Below, one piece after another: positions 1 to 5,093 of a DNA stretch of 5,277 bases (positions are counted from its first letter, which is position 1; every line of letters starts with the position of its first letter). The stretch covers positions 1 to 5,277 of the forward strand of contig JACMKG010000314.1 of the NCBI GenBank assembly GCA_014380255.1. The letters are read 5' to 3'. Under the pieces are notes generated by a model. It was given only the letters and a program-made list of their open reading frames with translations, was not told where the DNA came from and searched no databases. The position numbers and the translations under genes are program-made. The stretch is from Prolixibacteraceae bacterium. GTDB lineage: Bacteria > Bacteroidota > Bacteroidia > Bacteroidales > Prolixibacteraceae.

Positions 1-1
1 C

Positions 2-259
2 ATTTCCCTTTTCTATTGGATCATTGATGTAAAAGGCTGGAAGAAATGGTCTTTCTTCTTCAGAGTCATAGGAATGAACTCCATCTTTATCTACCTGCTT
101 TATGACTTGGTGGATGTAGGAAAAACAAGCAAATATTTCTTTGGATGGACGGTCCTGTGGGGTGATTTTGGCCAAATAATAAGCATCATCGGAAGCATCA
201 TGCTGGTATGGTCCTTGCTCTATTACATGTATAAGAAGAATATTTTCCTTCGGGTGTAA
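2..259 (+). CDS. C-terminal fragment of a COG4299 / DUF5009-type membrane acyltransferase (heparan-alpha-glucosaminide N-acetyltransferase-like)
   Basis: The reading frame is open from the window edge to the TAA at 257-259, giving 85 residues of the C-terminus; the start lies upstream. The text FYWIIDVKGWKKWSFFFRVI followed by GMNSIFIYLLYD is typical of the last part of COG4299 proteins: a periplasm/membrane turn with an I-D-V-x-x-W/G-x-x-K-W pattern and then a helix with the G-M-N-x-I-x-I-Y signature. A last hydrophobic helix (about QIISIIGSIMLVWSLLYYMY) and a basic tail ending IFLRV also fit the family's usual end. Family members are polytopic inner-membrane proteins related to lysosomal HGSNAT and thought to transfer acyl groups to sugars; the substrate here cannot be told. 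The ATG at 74 is internal, not a start. The last codons and stop are duplicated at 909-949, after the toxin-antitoxin pair. Confidence 0.8.
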   Translation: MSLFYWIIDVKGWKKWSFFFRVIGMNSIFIYLLYDLVDVGKTSKYFFGWTVLWGDFGQIISIIGSIMLVWSLLYYMYKKNIFLRV

Positions 260-260
260 A
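220..260 (+). repeat. 41-bp direct repeat, copy 1 (3' end of acyltransferase gene)
   Basis: This copy aligns without gaps to 909-949 and is identical at 39 of 41 positions; the differences are A236/G925 and G256/A945. It covers the codons for YYMYKKNIFLRV, the stop and one extra base. Identity stops sharply on both sides. The two copies bracket the hairpin and the toxin-antitoxin operon, with a copy-to-copy period of 689 bp. Confidence 0.9.
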
Positions 261-262
261 CT

Positions 263-311
263 TTCTAAGAACTGATTCGATGATACGAAGTCATCGGATC
301 AGTTCTTAGAA
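263..311. repeat. 21-bp inverted repeat (long hairpin) after the acyltransferase stop
   Basis: The arms 263-283 and 291-311 pair over all 21 positions, with one G-U (T277/G297), around a 7-base loop TACGAAG. The stem is much longer than a usual terminator, and neither strand has a T-run straight after it, so it is not a classical intrinsic terminator. It could still stop or stabilise the acyltransferase transcript. It lies 3 bp inside the left boundary of the putative inserted unit, so it may instead be a recombination or processing structure of that unit. Confidence 0.85.
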
Positions 312-336
312 TCAATGAATTCTTCCAAATATTTTG

Positions 337-344
337 TACTTTTA
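337..344 (+). promoter_or_regulatory. Possible Bacteroidota -7 element for the toxin-antitoxin operon
   Basis: TACTTTTA matches 7 of 8 positions of the Bacteroidota -7 consensus TAnnTTTG. Transcription would start near 350, just upstream of the ATG at 370. No clear -33 TTG is seen at the expected spacing. If correct, the in-frame ATG at 334 is upstream of the transcript and cannot be the antitoxin start. Confidence 0.35.
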
Positions 345-369
345 CATCATATTACAAACAATAAAGGTC

Positions 370-576
370 ATGAAAGTATTGGTGGATGTAAATGATAACA
401 AAGTAGATTTTATATTAGAACTGCTCAATAGTTTTTCGTTTGCAAAAGCGAAGCCAATTTCGCCCAGAAAGGCACAACTTCTTGAAGAAATAAAGGAAGC
501 AGTTGAAACCCTTAACCTTGTAAAAAAAGGAAAGATAAAAGCACGGCCTGCAAGGGCTTTACTGGATGAGTTATAA
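370..576 (+). CDS. Antitoxin of a type II toxin-antitoxin pair (short, RelE/ParE-partner type)
   Basis: This is a 68-residue protein beginning MKVLVDVNDNKVDFILELLN. Such small proteins, with an N-terminal MKVLvDvxDnKxdFxLELL segment, a K-A-K-P-I-S stretch, a helical middle (about residues 33-50) and a C-terminal tail GKIKARPARALLDEL, commonly lie directly upstream of RelE-like toxins in Bacteroidota. The expected role is to bind and neutralise the toxin and possibly repress the operon. No clear ribbon-helix-helix or helix-turn-helix is visible, so the DNA-binding mode is unknown. I chose ATG 370 over the in-frame ATG 334 because the residues before it (MYFYIILQTIKV) look like translated leader and a likely promoter overlaps ATG 334. 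Its 3' end overlaps the toxin start by 11 bp, which implies coupled translation. Confidence 0.75.
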   Translation: MKVLVDVNDNKVDFILELLNSFSFAKAKPISPRKAQLLEEIKEAVETLNLVKKGKIKARPARALLDEL

Positions 577-892
577 TGTTTTCACGATACCCCCTTTTGA
601 CAGGCAGCTCAAAAGATTGGTCAAAAAATTCCCTTCACTTAAAGCGGAATATGCACAATTGATTGAAAACATGGAAATTCAACCTGTTCAGGGTGCCTCT
701 TTGTCAAATAGCTGTTATAAGATTCGTATTGCCATAAAATCCAAAGGCAAAGGGAAATCCGGAGGAACAAGAGTCATTTTTCATGTTCAGGTGGTTGAAA
801 ACAATGTCTTCCTATTGGCTATTTATGACAAATCGGAACAAGAAGACATTACAGACAAGGAAATCAAATACTTACTCTCCTTCATAGAATAA
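566..892 (+). CDS. RelE/ParE-family toxin of a type II toxin-antitoxin pair
   Basis: This 108-residue protein has the small alpha/beta layout of the RelE/ParE superfamily: an N-terminal strand and helix pair (FDRQLKRLVKKFPSLKAEYA, residues 11-30), then a beta-sheet core with YKIRIAIKSKGKGKSGGTRV (51-70), IFHVQVVENNVFLLAIYDKS (71-90) and a C-terminal helix after DITDKEI. The K-I-R-x-A / S-K-G-K-G-K-S-G-G-x-R-V-I signature, with R54 and R69, is characteristic of a common Bacteroidota subgroup. RelE members cleave mRNA on the ribosome and ParE members poison gyrase; this sequence does not settle which applies. The ATG overlaps the last four antitoxin codons in another frame, so the two genes form one operon. 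The stop is only 16 bp before the second copy of the 41-bp repeat, so the unit is very compact. The protein appears intact. Confidence 0.85.
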   Translation: MSYNVFTIPPFDRQLKRLVKKFPSLKAEYAQLIENMEIQPVQGASLSNSCYKIRIAIKSKGKGKSGGTRVIFHVQVVENNVFLLAIYDKSEQEDITDKEIKYLLSFIE

Positions 893-908
893 GAAGTGTC
901 ATTCATTA

Positions 909-949
909 CTATTACATGTATAAGGAGAATATTTTCCTTCGGGTATAAA
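909..949 (+). repeat. 41-bp direct repeat, copy 2 (orphan copy of the acyltransferase gene end)
   Basis: This is the partner of 220-260. Read in the equivalent frame it still encodes YYMYKENIFLRV and a TAA stop, with one Lys-to-Glu change and one silent change. It has no upstream coding sequence of its own, so it is a relic. It runs straight into the hairpin terminator at 948-987, which suggests that this was the original gene end with its native terminator. Confidence 0.9.
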
Positions 950-987
950 AACAAATAAGCCGGCTATCAAGTCGGCTTATTTGTTTT
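948..987. terminator. Bidirectional intrinsic terminator
   Basis: A perfect 15-bp stem has arms AAAACAAATAAGCCG (948-962) and CGGCTTATTTGTTTT (973-987) around a 10-base loop. The stem ends in A-run/T-run arms, so each strand reads as a GC-topped hairpin with a U-rich 3' side. It lies between convergent genes and can end the toxin-antitoxin (and originally acyltransferase) transcript on plus and the beta-barrel gene on minus, whose stop is 10 bp away. Confidence 0.85.
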
Positions 988-997
988 AGACGCATTT

Positions 998-2359
998 CTA
1001 AAAGATGGCATAACGTAATCCAATACTGTAGTTAATATCCTTATTATCCCTGGAATTAAAGTCTGAAAATTCATATCTGCCGCCCACACTAGCTGTAAGC
1101 TGAAGTTGGGGTGAGATATAATAATTCGAATTCAAACTAAGCAAAAAGTTATGGTTCCATATTTTGTCAGACACATTATTGACAATATCTGCAAATTCGT
1201 AGCCCGAATAACTTCCCTGCAGCTTTAGTGAGGTTCTTGTGTTAGGATAAAAACCAATGCCTGCTAAGGCTTCCGTACGTAAAAAGTTAGAAGGATAATC
1301 GTCTGGTAGCTCATCCTCCGTTGTTAACACGCTGGTATTGGAGACCATGAGAGAAAAAGTTCTTTCCCAATACAAATTCAATTGTTTTGAATGCTCAAAT
1401 CGTATTCTTGAAACAAGGTTAGTTTGAGATGAAGTTACAGAAGGAGATTCGTCGCCTTTCCAATAGCTGGTTACATACTCGGGCATTACCTGTACTTTTA
1501 ATTCACCGCCTGAACTTCTTTCCATAAAATTACCATAACTCCAGCAATCATTCAGGGTGGTAAAATAGGCGATATCCCCATCTTCGATCAGCCCCTGCGA
1601 TTGTAACAAAGAATCCAAAGCCTTCAGCTCGCCGATCTTCCGTAACCGGGCATCAAAGAACCGTTCGTTTTTAAGTATCGAGGCCAGGGTAGCAAATTCG
1701 AATACATCTTTTTCTTCCAGATCCCGGTTAAGGGATTTCTGCCTGTTCAACTTTTCTAAAATATAATAAGCCTGCCAGAAGTCGTTTACCCTCTCCAGAC
1801 GACCAATACCAATTCCCGCACCTGCAGATAGCATCAGTGAATTGCTTGTATAATTATTTTTGGATGAGATCTCTCCTTCAAATTCGTTGCTGGATCTTCT
1901 ATTTGAAGAATAAATCCTCATGTTACCCAGCCCTTCAACAAAGAGTTTATTCTTTGTCAGGTAATATCTGCTGGATCCATCGAAATAAATTGTCCCATAA
2001 GAATAATTATTTTTCGTTATATTTAAAGATTGGGTAGATTTTAAAAAATTATACTGTCCTGATATCCAGGAATACATACGATCAATGTGCCTGCGGGTAT
2101 GTTTTTCGAAAATATAATTCAACGTAGCATTTGAAGATGATTCAAAATTCTTGTCCTCTTTTACTTCAACCCCGGAATTATCAGACAGAGGGTATTCATA
2201 ATTTGACTTATAACCCTGTCCGCGTGAATTGAAATCCAACTCCAATTCATGTCTTTTGTAATCGGGGAATTTGTACCTCGAGAGATCAAAACTCTTGTCC
2301 TGGCTGAAACCTGCCAAAGAGGTAACCACCACGCAAAGCAATGCCCATTGGATTCTCAT
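998..2359 (-). CDS. Exported outer-membrane beta-barrel protein of unknown function
   Basis: This is a 453-residue protein. Residues 1-20 (MRIQWALLCVVVTSLAGFSQ) form a Sec signal peptide with cleavage probably after the Ser-Gln. The mature part is rich in alternating aromatic/polar strands (for example LNYIFEKH, GTIYFDGSSRYYL, LYWERTFSLMVS, TSLKLQGSYSGYEF) and ends INYSIGLRYAIF with a terminal Phe, as in beta-barrels handled by the BAM machinery. In the middle, GAGIGIGRLERV (180-191) opens a charged, mostly helical stretch to about 265 (QAYYILEKLNRQKSL, ATLASILK, ARLRKIGELKALDSLL), probably a periplasmic or plug-like insertion between strands. This glycine/arginine motif followed by an 'A-x-x-I-L-x-x-L' helix recurs in Bacteroidota surface proteins of unknown role. 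It is transcribed alone, with its back to panB. A 7/8 match to the -7 consensus (GATTTTTG on minus, 2416-2423) may serve it. No substrate can be assigned. Confidence 0.75.
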   Translation of the reverse strand: MRIQWALLCVVVTSLAGFSQDKSFDLSRYKFPDYKRHELELDFNSRGQGYKSNYEYPLSDNSGVEVKEDKNFESSSNATLNYIFEKHTRRHIDRMYSWISGQYNFLKSTQSLNITKNNYSYGTIYFDGSSRYYLTKNKLFVEGLGNMRIYSSNRRSSNEFEGEISSKNNYTSNSLMLSAGAGIGIGRLERVNDFWQAYYILEKLNRQKSLNRDLEEKDVFEFATLASILKNERFFDARLRKIGELKALDSLLQSQGLIEDGDIAYFTTLNDCWSYGNFMERSSGGELKVQVMPEYVTSYWKGDESPSVTSSQTNLVSRIRFEHSKQLNLYWERTFSLMVSNTSVLTTEDELPDDYPSNFLRTEALAGIGFYPNTRTSLKLQGSYSGYEFADIVNNVSDKIWNHNFLLSLNSNYYISPQLQLTASVGGRYEFSDFNSRDNKDINYSIGLRYAIF

Positions 2360-2537
2360 GATTCTTGGTTTTATAATTAATACTAAATAGGGCTATAAAG
2401 CATAAATGAAATTAACAAAAATCATGCCCTGTGCAATATAATTAAAACTATTTAAGACATTTTCACTTCACTTTAATACTCCAGAGCATTGAAATCAATT
2501 GTGTGAAAGAAATTCAAGGATCAAACACATAAATGCT

Positions 2538-2545
2538 TACTTTTG
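2538..2545 (+). promoter_or_regulatory. Bacteroidota -7 promoter element of panB
   Basis: TACTTTTG matches the TAnnTTTG consensus exactly and ends 24 bp before the panB ATG, leaving a leader of about 18 nt. No convincing TTG -33 element is seen about 19 bp upstream. The leader is too short to hold a riboswitch. Confidence 0.5.
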
Positions 2546-2569
2546 TAGCCAATAGAACACAAAAAGAAT

Positions 2570-3385
2570 ATGTCGGTCCATAAAGAAATTAAGAGGGTTA
2601 CCACCCATGTGCTTTCAGAAATGAAACTGAAAGGCGAAAAAATCGCTATGCTCACCTCCTATGACTACAGCATGGCCAAGTTGGTTGATGAAGCCGGAAT
2701 AGATGTGATCCTTGTGGGCGATTCAGCCTCCAACGTGATGGCAGGCAATGAAACAACCCTGCCCATTACCCTTGACCAGATGATCTACCATGGTAAATCG
2801 GTAGTTAAAGCAGTTAACCGTGCCCTGGTTGTGGTCGATATGCCCTTTGGCACCTGCTCAGGCAACCCGTTGGAAAGCTTGAATGCGGCTATCCGCATCA
2901 TGAAAGAAACTGGTGCTGATGCCCTTAAAATCGAAGGTGGAAAAGAAATCATTACCGACATTAAGAAGATTATCGATGCAGGGCTGCCCGTCATGGGACA
3001 CCTCGGACTAATGCCCCAGTCGATCAACAAATATGGAACCTATGTGGTTCGTGCCAAAGAAGAAGCAGAAGCTCAAAAGCTGATTGACGATGCCAAACTT
3101 TTGGAAGAATCTGGCTGTTTTGCTATTGTGCTGGAAAAAATACCCGCTGAATTGGCTCATAGGGTGGCCTCTGAACTGCGCATTCCAATCATTGGCATCG
3201 GGGCAGGCAACGGGGTAGACGGACAGGTGCTGGTTATCCACGATATGCTTGGCTTAACCCAATCGTTTTCGCCACGCTTCCTTAGAAGATACCTTAATTT
3301 GGCTGAAGAAATCAAAGGCGCTGTCAACCATTATGTGGAGGATGTCAAATCCAAGGACTTCCCCAACGAGAAGGAACAGTACTAA
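2570..3385 (+). CDS. panB: 3-methyl-2-oxobutanoate hydroxymethyltransferase (ketopantoate hydroxymethyltransferase)
   Basis: PanB moves a hydroxymethyl group from 5,10-methylene-tetrahydrofolate to 2-oxoisovalerate, giving ketopantoate, the first committed step toward pantothenate and coenzyme A. It is a cytosolic (beta/alpha)8 enzyme that uses Mg2+. At 271 residues it is close to the E. coli length of 264. Visible family landmarks in order are [11 protein letters not shown] (28-38), VGDS with the metal ligand D51, DMPF with D90, LKIEGG with K120 and E122, GHLGLMPQS with H144, VLEKIP with catalytic E189, and [20 protein letters not shown] (209-228). All the expected active-site residues are present, so the enzyme should be active. 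The ATG at 2570 gives a normal-length N-terminus and sits just after a good -7 element. No other pan genes are in the window, so it appears monocistronic or weakly linked to the pseudouridine synthase downstream. Confidence 0.97.
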   Translation: MSVHKEIKRVTTHVLSEMKLKGEKIAMLTSYDYSMAKLVDEAGIDVILVGDSASNVMAGNETTLPITLDQMIYHGKSVVKAVNRALVVVDMPFGTCSGNPLESLNAAIRIMKETGADALKIEGGKEIITDIKKIIDAGLPVMGHLGLMPQSINKYGTYVVRAKEEAEAQKLIDDAKLLEESGCFAIVLEKIPAELAHRVASELRIPIIGIGAGNGVDGQVLVIHDMLGLTQSFSPRFLRRYLNLAEEIKGAVNHYVEDVKSKDFPNEKEQY

Positions 3386-3396
3386 GAAGTTTAAAA

Positions 3397-3418
3397 TTCC
3401 AAGTTCCAAGTTCGAAGT
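3397..3418 (+). repeat. Left arm of imperfect intergenic inverted repeat, built of CAAGTTC units
   Basis: TTCCAAGTTCCAAGTTCGAA is a tandem run of 7-bp CAAGTTC-like units. Its part 3403-3418 matches the reverse complement of 3513-3528 at 14 of 16 positions. Short 'ttccaagttccaagttc' tracts of this kind are familiar between genes in Bacteroidales genomes; their role is not known to me. Confidence 0.6.
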
Positions 3419-3464
3419 GAGGGGAATGCGTAGGGTAACAGAAGTGGCTTAATAGTTTCCGAAA

Positions 3465-3485
3465 GACTTTAAGGTCCTTAAAGTC
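3465..3485 (+). repeat. Short perfect hairpin between panB and the pseudouridine synthase gene
   Basis: GACTTTAAG (3465-3473) and CTTAAAGTC (3477-3485) form a perfect 9-bp stem around a 3-base loop. It lies at the tip of the larger inverted repeat whose arms are 3397-3418 and 3513-3545. It has no T-run of its own. Confidence 0.6.
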
Positions 3486-3512
3486 ATTTAGATCCTTAGC
3501 TATAGCACTGGG

Positions 3513-3551
3513 ACTTGAAACTTGGAACATGAAACTTGGAACTTCTTTTTT
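3513..3551 (+). repeat. Right arm of the intergenic inverted repeat, followed by a T6 run
   Basis: Two direct copies of GAAACTTGGAAC-like sequence (3517-3528 and 3531-3542) are complementary to the CAAGTTC run at 3397-3418, and AACTTC (3540-3545) can pair with GAAGTT (3386-3391). Six T residues follow at 3546-3551. The whole could act as a loose terminator for panB, but the loop of about 95 bases makes this weak. Confidence 0.45.
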
Positions 3552-3586
3552 GTAAATAGTAAATACTAAAATAGTAAATAGTTCTA

Positions 3587-4279
3587 ATGGAAGTAATATA
3601 CGAAGACAATCATATCATCGCTGTCAATAAAGCTTGTGGCGAGATCGTTCAGGGCGATAAAACCGGCGATGTCACCTTAATCGACAAGGTGAAGGAATAC
3701 ATCAAGGTGAAATACAAAAAGCCCGGCGATGTTTACCTGGGTTCACCTCATCGTCTGGACAGGCCAACGAGTGGCATCATCATTTTTGCCCGTACAAGCA
3801 AAGCACTTTTACGCCTGAATGAAATGTTCCAGGACAAGGATGCTATGAAAAAGACCTATTGGGCCGTTGTCGATGCTTTACCCGATCTGGAGGAGGGTAC
3901 CTTGCATCACTGGCTGGTGAAGGATGAAGAGAAGAACAAATCGCATGCCCATAACAAGGAGCGTAAAGGAGCAAAGGAAGCAATCCTACATTACAAACAT
4001 GTGGCAACGCTGAGCCATTACCATATGCTGGAAATTGATTTAAAAACAGGGCGCCATCACCAGATCCGTGCACAGCTTAACCGCATCGGGCTGCATATTA
4101 AAGGCGACTTGAAATACGGTGCAGCGCGAAGCAATGAAAATGCAGGCATTCACCTGCATGCACGCAAAATTGAATTCATTCACCCGGTTACCAAACTTCC
4201 GCTGAAAATTGTTGCCCCCCCGCCAAAAAGAGATCCTATCTGGGACGACCTGGTAAAAATCGACTATCTGAAAGATTAA
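3587..4279 (+). CDS. RluA/RluD-family RNA pseudouridine synthase (short form without S4 domain)
   Basis: The enzyme isomerises specific uridines to pseudouridine in rRNA or tRNA. At 230 residues it consists of the catalytic domain alone; the N-terminal S4 RNA-binding domain of RluC and RluD is absent. Visible signatures are the opening IYEDNHIIAVNKACGEIVQG (4-23), the catalytic motif HRLDRPTSG (55-63) with nucleophile D58, KKTYWAVV (88-95), the RNA-binding motif KTGRHHQIRAQL (153-164), GDLKYG (173-178) and IHLHAR (188-193). All catalytic landmarks are intact. The target uridine cannot be predicted from sequence; RluA itself acts on 23S rRNA and tRNA, but this need not be its orthologue. The ATG at 3587 precedes the standard family N-terminus with no upstream extension. 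It lies 201 bp after panB across a repeat-rich spacer and is followed by a strong terminator. Confidence 0.93.
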   Translation: MEVIYEDNHIIAVNKACGEIVQGDKTGDVTLIDKVKEYIKVKYKKPGDVYLGSPHRLDRPTSGIIIFARTSKALLRLNEMFQDKDAMKKTYWAVVDALPDLEEGTLHHWLVKDEEKNKSHAHNKERKGAKEAILHYKHVATLSHYHMLEIDLKTGRHHQIRAQLNRIGLHIKGDLKYGAARSNENAGIHLHARKIEFIHPVTKLPLKIVAPPPKRDPIWDDLVKIDYLKD

Positions 4280-4320
4280 GCAGGTTACCCGTTTGGTGAT
4301 TCAAAGCCAAGACATTTGCT

Positions 4321-4366
4321 AAAGGTCAAAAATCATTCTTGAAAAAGATGGTTTTTGACCTTTTTT
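4321..4366 (+). terminator. Strong intrinsic terminator of the pseudouridine synthase gene
   Basis: AAAGGTCAAAAA (4321-4332) pairs perfectly with TTTTTGACCTTT (4352-4363). The stem extends through a G-U, three more pairs, a one-base bulge (T4337) and three pairs to a GAAA tetraloop (4341-4344). The run of six T (4361-4366) completes the signal, 41 bp after the stop codon. Confidence 0.9.
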
Positions 4367-4390
4367 ACTTTCGATAAGCTGAGGGATACC

Positions 4391-4401
4391 AATTTACATT
4401 T
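4391..4401 (+). repeat. Left copy of 11-bp flanking direct repeat (putative target duplication of the outer element)
   Basis: AATTTACATTT occurs here and, in the same orientation, at 5094-5104, directly outside the inverted ends of the outer element. A direct repeat of 10-11 bp is the size expected for IS4-family insertion. Confidence 0.6.
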
Positions 4402-4402
4402 C

Positions 4403-4417
4403 AATGTCGTTTAGTTA
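4403..4417 (+). repeat. Left terminal inverted repeat of the outer element
   Basis: AATGTCGTTTAGTTA is the exact reverse complement of 5079-5093. A chance 15-bp inverted match within a window this size is unlikely, roughly one in a hundred by a simple estimate. Confidence 0.7.
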
Positions 4418-4476
4418 TGATTTAGCAAATAGGGTAAAGAATGAAACAAAGGATATTTTATAAGATTCAGTCTATA

Positions 4477-4633
4477 TTTTTAAAATCTTACGCTGTTGTT
4501 TTTAGATCTTAGTAACCGATCAAGCACCCCTCAGACCCAATCTTATTGATCTTGAAATAAGATACATAAGATTTGTGTAGTGGGGGGTATGGCCCTGTTA
4601 CTAAGATGTAGTCTTCAAAGTAAGATTTAAAAA
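4477..4633. other. Long multi-tier imperfect hairpin inside the outer element
   Basis: Three nested stems share one axis. Stem A pairs 4477-4490 with 4621-4633 (13 bp, one bulge at A4482). Stem B pairs 4503-4516 with 4597-4610 (13 of 14, mismatch G4505/G4608). Stem C pairs 4526-4533 with 4581-4588 (8 bp, one G-U) and 4539-4545 with 4567-4573 (7 bp), leaving a loop at about 4546-4566. TAAGAT/ATCTTA words recur through both arms, giving alternative local pairings such as TCTTATT with AATAAGA. It contains no reading frame of note. It could be a foldback part of a miniature element, a structured RNA, or both; there is no direct evidence of transcription. Confidence 0.65.
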
Positions 4634-4737
4634 CGCTTCCCTGTAACCGCTTGAAATACTTCATATTTTTACACTCCCTCCACCAAAGGTAAACTTTTCT
4701 TGGATGGCTTTCAACACGCTTGTATTTTCGAATTCCT

Positions 4738-4743
4738 TAACTA
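4738..4743 (+). repeat. Left 6-bp target duplication of the inner element
   Basis: TAACTA directly precedes GGGTCTGCTGAAAAAC and is found again directly after the right inverted repeat at 5079-5084. The right copy is also the first six bases of the outer element's right terminal repeat. Confidence 0.6.
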
Positions 4744-5078
4744 GGGTCTGCTGAAAAACCCAGGAAGATTTTTCCGTAGGAAATTTCTGTCAATAGAAAA
4801 AAAGAAAGTAGCAGGACCCTTTGCCCGTAGGGCATTTCTTACGGGTTATTGGGGAATGATAACTGGAAATTCCCTAACGGGAAACCCCTTGACAATGGAT
4901 TCGCCTTTTTCTATTGACAGAAATCCCCTAGCGGGGAAAAGCCCTGCTCGGGTAAAAGATTTGAATGACTTGAGTGCAACCTTTTTCATTAACCATTCCT
5001 TTTTTACATGCACTTATTTCAATGAATGTTATTCTTTTCGTCTAAATATCAATCCTATAAATGTTTTTCAGCAGACCC
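4744..5078. mobile_element. Inner miniature inverted-repeat element (MITE), 335 bp
   Basis: A perfect 16-bp inverted repeat, GGGTCTGCTGAAAAAC (4744-4759) and GTTTTTCAGCAGACCC (5063-5078), bounds the unit, with a TAACTA direct repeat at both borders. The pairing can be extended by two bases as TAGGG...CCCTA, so the exact ends are slightly ambiguous. There is no transposase. The left half holds a 19-bp internal inverted repeat (4783-4801 with 4906-4924) and several short GC-rich hairpins; the right half (about 4960-5060) is AT-rich and featureless. It is inserted in the outer element at the inner border of the right terminal repeat and is therefore the younger of the two. I do not recognise the parent IS family. 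Confidence 0.75.
4771..4937. repeat. Cluster of short palindromic hairpins with a 19-bp internal inverted repeat
   Basis: Four small palindromes occur here: TTTCC-GTA-GGAAA (4771-4783), TGCCC-GTA-GGGCA (4822-4834), TTCCC-TAAC-GGGAA (4870-4883) and TCCCC-TAGC-GGGGA (4924-4937). Alternative pairings exist, for example CCCGTA 4824-4829 with TACGGG 4840-4845, and GGGAAT 4852-4857 with ATTCCC 4869-4874. ATTTCTGTCAATAGAAAAA (4783-4801) is exactly complementary to 4906-4924, so the region can also close into one larger structure. The palindromes share a TA-containing loop between C-rich and G-rich arms, as if they were variants of one motif. Confidence 0.7.
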
Positions 5079-5093
5079 TAACTAAACGACATT
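5079..5093 (-). repeat. Right terminal inverted repeat of the outer element
   Basis: TAACTAAACGACATT is the exact reverse complement of 4403-4417. Its first six bases double as the right target duplication of the inner element. Confidence 0.7.

Noticed and set aside
334..369. Upstream in-frame ATG extending the antitoxin by 12 residues
   Set aside because: The added residues look like translated leader, a likely -7 element overlaps this ATG, and the family N-terminus matches the ATG at 370.
220..949. Integron gene cassette with attC site
   Set aside because: Toxin-antitoxin pairs are common integron cargo and a hairpin is present, but I see no RYYYAAC/GTTRRRY core sites, no integrase, and the 41-bp repeat is a gene end rather than an attC.
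1837..2037. Plus-strand frame inside the beta-barrel gene
   Set aside because: It is antisense to a well-supported long gene, with no family features and no promoter or start signals.
2360..2569. Riboswitch or other structured leader upstream of panB
   Set aside because: The likely -7 element leaves a leader of about 18 nt, and no extended pairing is seen in the spacer.
2785..3241. Minus-strand frames inside panB
   Set aside because: panB is unmistakable on plus; these are antisense shadows. The same holds for 3345-3530 and 3843-4073.
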